From Mycoplasma suis str. Illinois (GTDB taxonomy: Bacteria; Bacillota_I; Bacilli_A; Mycoplasmatales; Mycoplasmoidaceae): 64,000 nucleotides of DNA. Below, in pieces: positions 56,352 through 64,000 of the stretch; within the stretch, counting starts at the first letter, position 1, and the number at the start of each line of letters is the position of its first letter. Location: contig NC_015155.1 of assembly GCF_000179035.2 (NCBI RefSeq), positions 678,432 through 742,431 of the forward strand, written 5' to 3'. The notes beneath the pieces are model-generated. The model was not told the DNA's origin, did not search any database, and saw only the letters and a list, made by a program, of their open reading frames with translations. The translations under genes and the position numbers were made by a program.

Positions 56352-57602
56352 TTAATTCTTTCCCTCCTTTGATATTTTCTTAAATCCTAAAAATTTAGAT
56401 AGACTTTCAGGAAGAATTATTTCTCCTTCAGCTGTTTGATGATTCTCAACAACAGCTATAAATAGTCTATCTATAGCTAAACATGATCCATTTAATACAT
56501 GAACATATCTACTCTTTTCTTTTGGATCTAATCTATTAGTCTTACATCTAATTTTTCCCCTCATAGATTGGAAATCTCTTGTATTGGATAGAGAAGAAAT
56601 TTCTCTATATTTCTTCTCTGAAGGAATTCAAACTTCAAAGTCATAAGTTTTAGATGAAGCGAAAGACATTTCGCTTCTAGACAACATTATTTTTCTATAT
56701 GGAAGATTAAGTTCTTCCAGAAGACTTTCTATAACTTTTGACATAAAATCTTGAGCTTCTTCTGATTTCTCGGGATGAGAAATCATAACTATTTCAGTTT
56801 TATTGAATTGAAACATTCTCATAATACCTCTACTTTCAACTCCAGCCCCTATTTTTTCATTTCTAAAACAGTTTGTGTTAGCACAAACTTTTATAGGTAA
56901 ATCACTTTCAGTAAGAATCATGTCCTTAAATAAATTTGTTAATTGCACTTCTGCAGTAGGGGATAAAAACTTTTTTGAATCCCCATTAAGTTGAAATAAA
57001 TTTTCCTCAAATTTATTTATTTGAGAAGTGCAAAATAAAGAATCTTTATTCACTACTGAGGGAAGGAAATATCTTTTAAAGCCATGTTTTTCAGCTCAAT
57101 CTAATGTAAAGCTAATGAGAGCTCTCATTAGCTTTTCTCCTCTATCTACATAGACTGAATAACCAGTTCCTGTAATCTTAGCGGATAATTCTAGGTCTAG
57201 CAGACCTAGAGAAGAAGAAAGTTCTAAATAAGACTTATAGAAATCCCCTTCCGGAATTTCTCCTCAAGTCTTAACTAATTTATCTTCTTGCTCTATCTCT
57301 TCATTAGGTATTGCAGGAAGTCCACTTAAAAGGAGATGAAGTTCTCCTTTTTTTTGAAGTAAATCTTTTTCTAATTCAACTATTTTGAACTTTATTTCTG
57401 AAATACTACTAGATTTAGAAGGATCATAATTTTCAGACAGTTTATTTTTTTCAGCTCTTAAACTGTCTAATTCCTTATTAAGTTGAACTGTCTGAATATC
57501 TAATTCTCTTATTCTTTCCAAGACACCTTCTTCAAGGTGTCTTCCACTATATCTAGAAACTAATTCATCAAAGTTTTCTCTAAATCACTTTAGTGAAATC
57601 AT
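56352..57602 (-). CDS. serS: Seryl-tRNA synthetase
   Basis: 416 residues from ATG at 57602, which overlaps nothing but abuts the ftsH stop (TAAATG). The N-terminal coiled-coil arm (about 30-95) is followed by the class II core: LSPTAEVQLTNL, motif 2 CFRNEKIGAGVESRGIMR and motif 3 VLNGSCLAIDRLFIAVVENHQ in pattern NGSxLAxxR (first 20 residues). The usual NGSGLAVGR reads NGSCLAIDR, a mild change in the ATP site. Confidence 0.95.
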
Positions 57603-59900
57603 TTAGAGAGGCATAGCTTCGCTAATCTTTTTTCCTTCTCTTTTTTCTATTTTGGCTCTTTCCAGCTCTGCCTCTCTAGGAATCTTTCTGTATTTATGAA
57701 TGTATTCTATTTGAGATCTATCAATTGTTTCTAGAAGTAATAGAGTCTCTACTATCAGTAAAAATTCTATTTTATTTCTCTTAACAAGTTCTTTAGCTGC
57801 TTCATATTGTTCCTTCAATATATTATTTATTTCTTCATCTATTATTTGAGCATAATTCTCTGAGTAATTATTCTTATAAGGATTTTCTGCTTCTTCTGAA
57901 GGAATGAACTGTGTCATTCCTGCAGATTGAGTCATACCAAACTTCAATACTATATTTCTAGCTATTGAAGTTGCCTTATATAAGTCATTAGCTGCTCCAG
58001 TACTAATATTGTCTACTCCAAAGAAGATTTCTTCAGCAGCTCTTCCTGCTAGAAGAGTCAATATTGTTGACTTCAATTGTTTTTTAGTACTAATTGTTCT
58101 TTCCTGTACCTTTGGTACTGAAAGAACATAACCAGCAGCTCTTCCTCTAGGAATAATAGTTATTTTTTCTACTAGTTCCCCATCATCTGTATATATACCT
58201 GCAATGGCATGTCCAGCTTCATGGTAGGCAATTTGTTTTCTCTCGGAAAACATTGCCTTTCTACCTTTTTTAGCTGGACCAGCCATTACTCTATCTATAG
58301 CTTCATCAATTTCTGAAGTAGAAATTGTTTTTTTATTGAATCTAACAGTAAGAAGAGCTGCTTCATTCAAAACATTTTCTAGTTGAGCTCCAGAGAATCC
58401 TGGAGTCTTTCTAGCTATTTCTTCTAGATTGACTCTATTGGATAGGTTTTTGTTTTTAGCGTGTAACTTCAATATTTCTCTTCTTTCAGCTATATCTGGT
58501 AAATCTATCTGAATATGTCTGTCAAACCGACCAGGTCTTAGAACAGCATCATCGATGCTTTCTAGTCGGTTTGTAGCTGCAATAACTATTATTCCAGCTT
58601 GAGTGTTAAATCCGTCCATTTCACTTAATAATTGATTAATTGTTTGTTCATTTCCCTGTTGTAGATTGAATTTGCCTCCTCTCTTTCCAGCAAGGGCGTC
58701 AATTTCATCTATAAAGATAATGCAAGGAGAAAGCTTTTTAGCTTTCTCAAATAATTCTCTAACTCTTTTAGCTCCGACACCAACAAACATATCATCAAAG
58801 CTTGCACCTGAAGCTTCAAGGAATGGAACATTAGATTCTCCAGAAACAGCTTTAGCTAAAAGAGTTTTACCTGTTCCTGGAGGTCCATAAAGGATAACCC
58901 CTTTAGGTATTCTTGCGCCCATAGAAGCATACTTCTTTGGTCGTTTAAGGAAGTCAACTATTTCTTCTAGTTCTTCCTTTTCTTCTTTAATTCCAGCTAC
59001 ATCCTTAAAGGTAATATTGGATTTATTTCTCTTGCTAATGGATTTACCGATACCAAATATTGATCCTTTACCTCCGTAAAGTCCAAATGATCCTTTAGAA
59101 GCTCCTCTAGCAAGAGCAATAAATATCAATAAATAAAGAAGTGTAGGAAGAAGTGATATAAATACTCTTCCTGCAGTAAGTCTATTTGGATCTTGTGGAT
59201 TAAGTATTGCTGCTTCAATCAATTGAATAAAGCAGCAACAGCAACAATTCTTGCCATCTGTTCCACAACATTTACCTTCTTTACAACATTCAGTACATCC
59301 TCCATTTTTACAACAATCACATTGTTGTCCATCTGCCTTACAACAACTTAATGTCTTATCATCTTTTGTTCCGATAATACAAGGTTTTCCAGAACTATTG
59401 AAGAATGTATAAGTCTTTCCATTACCATTACTTTCCTTACTATCATTAACTCTTCTTGTTACGTTAAAAGAAATTGATTTACTTGAATCTTTCTTTTTGA
59501 CAAAAATCTTGAAAACAGATTCACTACCGCTAGGTCTACTTAATTGTTCTGATCATGCATTTTCAGAAAAATCAGTTTCTATTGAATGATCTCCTAATTT
59601 AAAATCCCCATTCTGACAGCCACCCTTACATAAATCAACTTTTTTTAAGGGTGTGTCATTACTATGTCAGAATACAAAGTAGAAAAATAATATTGCGATA
59701 GCAATGAAGAAAAATTTCATGAATTTACTTTTCTTCTTGGGATTAATTCCGCCAGAAGAAAGAGATCCTTTAAATTTCTTAAATTTGGAAGACGATGAAC
59801 TATCAAAATCATCTGTATCTCCTTCATAGTAGTCATCATCATCTTCAAAAAGAAGTTTTGGGAAAAAATTAAATCAATAGAGAAGTTTTAGAAAAAACAT
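57603..59900 (-). CDS. ftsH: FtsH ATP-dependent zinc protease with Cys-rich outer domain
   Basis: 765 residues from ATG at 59900. After an acidic N-terminal tail come membrane segment 1 (about 60-79), an extracytoplasmic domain, membrane segment 2 (about 245-265), the AAA module (GPPGTGKT, IIFIDEIDAL, LRPGRFDR) and the zinc protease site HEAGH. FtsH topology is well established, so residues 80-244 are outside. Within them residues 186-223 hold 15 Cys in 38 positions (CCKEGKCCGTDGKNCCCCC among them), plus Cys91, 95 and 174. Bacterial FtsH normally has no such segment. The pattern C-C-x-x-G-K-C-C is shared with PtsG. Possible roles are metal binding or disulfide scaffolding on the surface. The gene may be co-transcribed with serS. 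Confidence 0.95.
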
Positions 59901-59920
59901 CTCTAAATTTTTAAAACACT

Positions 59921-59954
59921 AATAATTCTGTAGTGATGGCACATCAGAATTATT
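59921..59954. other. Inverted repeat upstream of ftsH
   Basis: AATAATTCTG and CAGAATTATT, 10 bp perfect with a 14-base loop, in the divergent region between ftsH and the dnaB-like gene. Could act in the ftsH leader. The remaining 140 bp to the next gene are AT-rich and show no gene. Confidence 0.5.
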
Positions 59955-60099
59955 AAAACCCCTCTAATAGACTAGCTTTTAAAAGAATTTAAAAATTTTT
60001 TATTTCAATAGAATAATTTTTAAATGAAATTCTTAAATGAGAATCAAAAAATATTTTTTTAATTACTAGAAAGCTTTAATCTTTTCTTAAAAAATTACT

Positions 60100-61248
60100 A
60101 TTAGTTCCAACTTAAGCCAAACAGAAAAGTTTTTAGTAATAGAGCTAGAAGCTAGAGAGTTCGATTGAATATCTTTTTTCCAAATATATTCTTTCTCACT
60201 CTCTAGAACTAGTCTAGTTCTATTTCCCTATCTATATGGTCAATCAAGAATTAACTCTAACAATAAGACAGAAACATATATTCTTTTAAACCTATTAAAT
60301 CACTTATCAATTGATTATTCAGAATTCAGAAAAAGTATTTCTGAATTAGAAGAATATAAATTAATTTCTATTTATTCTCCAGCTAAAAGCCTAAAAGAAA
60401 ACACTTTAATAATTAAATTAAATTCTCCTTTACCTATAAAGGAATTAATTTATAACCCATATTTCTCTAAAAATATTCCAGAAAACAAAATCTCTGAATT
60501 AGTTTATGGATTAGAGAAATATGAAGAAATTAGTGAAATATCTTTCTCTCAAGAGAAAAAAGAAGAGAAAGATATTGATCTAAAGTCACTAAGTTCTGAA
60601 GACCAAAATCTTTATTGGTCATTCTATGACGAACTATATAAGAATCTAGGAAGAGAATTTATCTTGTCCCTAGAAATAATAGATATTATTAAGGACTATT
60701 GAAAGAATGACAAGATAGATTCTTCTAAATTAATTAAATTATCTTCTCTTTCAATTAAGTTGAATGAGAAGAATGAATACTATCTTTCTATTAGTGAATT
60801 AAGTGAATTAATTAAGAATGAACTTAATTTACTAGATGATTCTGAATTCAGAATAGAAGAATATCACTTATTCTGGAAGAATTTCTTAAATTACAAAGAT
60901 AAGAAAGAACTGAAAAAGCAATTTAAATTGCTTTTCAGTAAACACACAAATATTATTTTCTATCTGAAGTTAACAAGAAGAAAGAATATTCCTTTAGCTA
61001 TGGAAAACTGAATAAAAGAGTGTAATCAAAAAAACTTTAATCCTACTATGTTAAATGGAATTATTTCCTTCATATTCTCTCTGTTAAAGAAGATACCTGT
61101 AAGGTATCTAATAACTATGTGTGAAAACTTAAGTAATGATGGAATTCACACTACTGAACAATTTCTTTCTCACATTAAAGAAGTTCTAAGATATGAAAAG
61201 AATAAGAAGAATAGATTGGGATTAACTATAGAAGAAATAAATAGATAA
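60100..61248 (+). CDS. DnaB/DnaD-type replication initiation protein
   Basis: About 382 residues. The N-terminal part follows the Bacillus DnaB winged-helix layout (LSRTSLVLFPYLYGQ, ETYILLNLLNHLSI, ISELEEYKLISIY, LPIKELIYNPYFSKN); the C-terminal part has the DnaD-like helical bundle ending LSHIKEVLRYEKNKKNRLG. In Bacillus this protein helps load the helicase at the origin, and the gene lies near the origin-side genes rpmH/rnpA. The frame opens after TAA at 60088; no ATG, GTG or TTG is near. ATT at 60094 or 60100 is the likely start. Two UGA codons are Trp. Confidence 0.75.
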
Positions 61249-61256
61249 GGAAATTT

Positions 61257-61290
61257 AAGTAGAAGGGGATTTAACCCCCTCTACTTTTTA
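61257..61290. terminator. Terminator between converging dnaB-like gene and rsmA
   Basis: AGTAGA-A-GGGG, loop ATTTAA, CCCC-C-TCTACT, then TTTTTATTTCTT on the plus strand: good terminator for the dnaB-like gene. Confidence 0.75.
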
Positions 61291-61300
61291 TTTCTTCTTT

Positions 61301-62080
61301 TTAAGGAGTTATCTCTTTCAAGTCTTTAAATAATTTCATAATTTTTTCAGGTTCTAATTCCTGAATACGAATATTTTTTAGAAGATTGTTTTTGTAAAAC
61401 AATTCTTCCAAAATATTTTCTTCATAAATTTTTCTCAAATTATTTCAGAGAATTTTTCTTGGACTAAAAAAACATTTCTTTATGAAATCAAAATATTCTT
61501 TTAGAAAAATTTCTGAATATTTTTCCTTCTTCTTTATAGAAAAGAAAATGGAATCCACTTTAGGTTTAGGGTAAAAATTAAGTCTATTTATTTCAAATAA
61601 CTTTGAAATATCACAAAATGACTGTAAAAACACAGCTAATGAAGAATATTGTTTAGTGTTACATTTTGCGGAAATAGATTCAAAAAATTCTTTTTGAATC
61701 ATTAAAAAAGATTCCTCAAAATGATTGATATATAAAAATTTCAAAAGTATTTTTGTACTTATTGAATAGGGAATATTCCCAAATAAAAGTACTTTTTGCT
61801 CATTAAATAACTGAATATCTTCTTCTTGCAGTAGCAAGAAATCTTTATTCAGTATATTTGCTGTAGTAAACTTGGAAGTCAAGTGAGAACAAAGAGAAGA
61901 GTCTACTTCCACCCCTAAGTAGACTTTTTCTTCTAACTCAATATATTGAGTTATTTGTCCGCAACCTGGACCAATTTCTAGTAGGAATTTATATCCAGAA
62001 GAATTAATAGCATTAGCTATTCTCTTCTGGATATTTTTATTCCGAAGAAAAACTTGAGATAATTCTCTTTTTTGTTTAAT
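61301..62080 (-). CDS. rsmA: 16S rRNA dimethyladenosine methyltransferase
   Basis: It dimethylates two adenines of helix 45 late in small-subunit assembly. LLEIGPGCGQIT is AdoMet motif I, GVEVDSSLCSHL motif II, and the catalytic NIPYSIS is in LLFGNIPYSISTK; FYPKPKVDSIFFSI is the typical later block. Upstream of LKTIKQKREL lies an in-frame TAG and no ATG, GTG or TTG; ATT at 62080 (or TTA at 62089) is the likely start, giving about 259 residues. Its 5' end forms one arm of the inverted repeat 62084-62138. Confidence 0.88.
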
Positions 62081-62083
62081 TGT

Positions 62084-62138
62084 CTTTAACTAAAAAGGGG
62101 GGGTTATATTCCCAAATTCTTTAACTTTTTAGTTAAAG
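62084..62138. other. 13-bp inverted repeat between yidC and rsmA
   Basis: CTTTAACTAAAAA (62084-62096) and TTTTTAGTTAAAG (62126-62138) pair perfectly; the loop holds the yidC stop and a G7 run. On the minus strand the second arm leads into the rsmA start, so the structure could sequester or expose it. Confidence 0.6.
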
Positions 62139-63303
62139 CACTCTCTTTTTCTTTTCTCTTCTTTAGGATAGAGTGAATGATATAACTGAAGGCTATATTG
62201 AATAAAGAGTTAAAGAAGTAATAAACTGCCAAACTAGTAGATCAGAAAAGAGAGAAAATAATTAAAGAAACTGAAATAATATTTTGCAGTTTCTTACTAC
62301 TTAATACATTTATATCTTTAACTTTTAAAGATACATCATCTTGAAGAGATGGGAATCTTTTCTTCATTAGTCTAGAAGGAATTTTCTGACTATATAAGTT
62401 AACTGGAATTGCTATAGCAAAGAAAAGGATGTAAACTCATCCTACTGATAAAAAGTCAGTAAAGATCATATTTATTGGAGTTTTTGAAAATGGCATAATT
62501 CCAAAAAGCTTAGAAAACTTAACAGGTCTAGTGATAGTCATTAATTTATAAATCACTAAGAATATTGGTGTATTTATGAAAAAGTTTTCTAGAGCTGAAA
62601 AAGGTTTTAGACCATGTTTTTTACAGTATCTACTAACTTCTTGTTGTCTCAGAACAGACATTGTTCTAAGTTCTTTTCTATCGAACTTATCAGTAGTATA
62701 TTTACTTTTGATTCGCTCTAAATTTTTCTTATGTCTTTGTTGTAAATCTGAATAATATTGAGCTCTAAAAATAGTAAGAAATACTATTGATTTCATTACT
62801 AGCAAAATAATAAGAATAGAACAGACAACATTAAGACCTGATTTGTCCATAAAGCTATCTTGAGTTCCTCTAAAAGTTCAAATCAAGTAAAGAAAAACTC
62901 TAGTGAATGGATAAACCAATCACATAATGAAAGGGCCAAATCCATTTCCTGAACTAACTAAAGGTCAGTAAGCTCAGGGATTTGGAGTTCAAGGAAATGC
63001 ATCATATCTAAGATCATTAGTTCTCTGGCTACTGCCAGAGTGATAAGCGGCTTCTAGACCAACTCCAGCTTCATTTGAGTGAAAAACATATGAGGTGAAC
63101 ATAGATTGAAAAAATGATCAAGAGATCATCAAGAAGCTAAAAGAGTAAACAAGAACTTTAAGAATAAATAGACCTCTCTTAAGTACTCTTCTTGTAGGAG
63201 TTTGAGAGGGATCATTATCTCCGAATAATTGAAAAGGTTTCTCTTTTTTCTCTTCGTTTGAAGAGAATCCTAAAAGAGAACCTAGATTGAAATTTAAGAA
63301 CAT
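62104..63303 (-). CDS. yidC: Membrane protein insertase YidC/OxaA
   Basis: 399 residues from ATG at 63303. A signal/anchor (about 40-63), an extracytoplasmic loop rich in Gly, Trp and Pro, then the five-helix core with RAQYYSDLQQRHKKNLERIK, a cytoplasmic hairpin typical of the family, and helices near VVCSILIILLVMKSIVFL. The C-terminus is basic (KKRKEKESALTKKLKN) and may contact ribosomes. Gene order rpmH-rnpA-yidC is the conserved origin-proximal one. Start overlaps rnpA by 10 bp. Confidence 0.92.
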
Positions 63304-63677
63304 CTCTTAGAAAGAGTGTTATAAATTTTTTTTACATCTCTTTCTAAGTCAAGAAAATTAATTTTCTTGACTTTAGAGAACTTAGAGAGAAAAAAACTAG
63401 TGTATAAAAAAATTGAAGAATTTGGTGGTAATTCTTCTAAATTGAGTTTTGAGTGCGTAGCTCAAATAACTCTCTTTAGGTAGTTTCTGTCTACTGCTCT
63501 TTTACACTTCTTTTTCGGAACTCTTACACCTATTCTTAAAGAGTTTTGGTTTTTTTCTTTATTTCCTGATTTCTCAGGAATATAAAGAAAAATTAAGTTA
63601 GAAGTTTTGATGCTTTTTCCTTTTTCAAAAATTTCATCAAAATCACTTTTCTTTCTTAACCTATATTTTTTCTTCAA
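63294..63677 (-). CDS. rnpA: Ribonuclease P protein component
   Basis: 127 residues from TTG at 63677. The start MKKKYRLRKKSDFDEIFEKG and the RNR-type motif RVPKKKCKRAVDRNYLKR (usual VGKKVGNAVxRNRIKR) identify it. UGA after KRVI is Trp, so the gene runs on to 63294, overlapping yidC. It binds RNase P RNA for tRNA 5' maturation. Confidence 0.9.
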
Positions 63678-63695
63678 TGATCCTCAAGGATATTG

Positions 63696-63718
63696 TTTTT
63701 AGTGCCACTCACTAAAAA
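63696..63718 (-). other. Hairpin between rpmH and rnpA
   Basis: TTTTTAGTG, loop CCACT, CACTAAAAA, 9 bp perfect. It lies just after the rpmH stop and could reduce read-through into rnpA or protect the abundant rpmH message. Confidence 0.6.
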
Positions 63719-63722
63719 GTTT

Positions 63723-63866
63723 CTATTCACTAGAAACTGTTAGAACTTTTCTACCTTTTCTTCTTCTATCATTTAATATTTTTCTACCTGATCTAGTGGA
63801 AATCCTGCTAAGGAATCCGTGTACTTTAACTCTTTTTCGTTTTTTAGGTTGATAAGTCCTTTTCAT
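63723..63866 (-). CDS. rpmH: Ribosomal protein L34
   Basis: 47 residues from ATG at 63866: [20 protein letters not shown] and [16 protein letters not shown] are the L34 signature. It begins the rpmH-rnpA-yidC block that flanks oriC/dnaA in most bacteria. Confidence 0.95.
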   Translation of the reverse strand: MKRTYQPKKRKRVKVHGFLSRISTRSGRKILNDRRRKGRKVLTVSSE

Positions 63867-64000
63867 TAGCTAATTAAAAGGATTTTTTACACTAAAAAAC
63901 ATTCTCTAAAAGTTAAATATAATAATAAAAATTATTTTTAGGGAATTTATGCAAATATATATTGATTTTCACTGTAAGCACTAACTTTTTTAGTTAATTT
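63867..64000. promoter_or_regulatory. Region upstream of rpmH to window end
   Basis: 134 bp of AT-rich DNA that must hold the rpmH promoter (minus-strand TTATATTTAA near 63918 is a candidate -10). The replication origin and dnaA are expected nearby, but I see no exact TTATCCACA DnaA box here. A CTAACTTTTTTAGTTAA near-palindrome closes the window. Confidence 0.4.

Noticed and set aside
63867..64000. oriC
   Set aside because: Position is right next to rpmH, but no exact DnaA box or dnaA gene is inside the window.

Overview
The window is AT-rich and only reads sensibly with UGA as tryptophan: nearly every long gene contains in-frame TGA, always where a conserved Trp fits (SerRS, RecA, FtsY, GAPDH, PtsG). 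With the rpmH-rnpA-yidC block, glycolysis plus glucose PTS, and many surface or secreted proteins without homologs I recognise, it is a Mycoplasma-type mollicute, most likely a haemotropic mycoplasma (inference from gene content). Non-AUG starts (TTG, GTG, and several genes where only ATT/ATA/TTA is available) are unusually common.

Layout. 1-7404: two full-size but frameshifted type I restriction HsdR genes and a decayed third copy with an (AG)n tract. 7459-13905 (minus): pepA, a Cof-type HAD protein without catalytic motifs, a truncated thrS, pepF, tmk. 13994-17475 (plus): recA, metG, ftsY. 17529-24822 (minus): hprK, pgk, gap, cysteine desulfurase, smpB, rnr, secG, a small membrane protein, rpmG. 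24879-25633 (minus): eight tRNAs (Cys, Arg, Pro, Met, Ser, fMet, Asp, Phe). 25673-28661 (minus): DNA methyltransferase, DpnII-family endonuclease, endonuclease IV, SufU-like scaffold.

28699-32187 is the most unusual locus: two very cysteine-rich small proteins facing a C39-peptidase ABC exporter with an accessory protein. 32190-44508 holds tRNA-Ser(GCU), three unassigned proteins, glucose EIICB (ptsG), a YqeK HD protein, two PQ-loop membrane proteins, a frameshifted secreted protein, ymdB, prmC, prfA and rpmE. 44579-51879: dnaX with a frameshift at the expected gamma/tau position, a 1245-residue secreted protein, a membrane protein and upp. 52245-63866: topA, a RNase J pseudoenzyme, serS, ftsH, dnaB-like initiation protein, rsmA, yidC, rnpA, rpmH; the origin side of the chromosome should lie just beyond.

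Cross-cutting observations: (i) a C-C-x-x-G-K-C-C pattern recurs in the extracytoplasmic part of FtsH, in two insertions of PtsG and, shortened, in a giant secreted protein, next to two stand-alone Cys-rich proteins and a peptide exporter; (ii) perfect 8-13 bp inverted repeats that can fold as hairpins are scattered through coding sequence all over the window; (iii) five genes are interrupted by frameshifts, all at A/T homopolymers and all of the same sign (one base short); (iv) several housekeeping-type proteins keep their fold but have lost catalytic residues.
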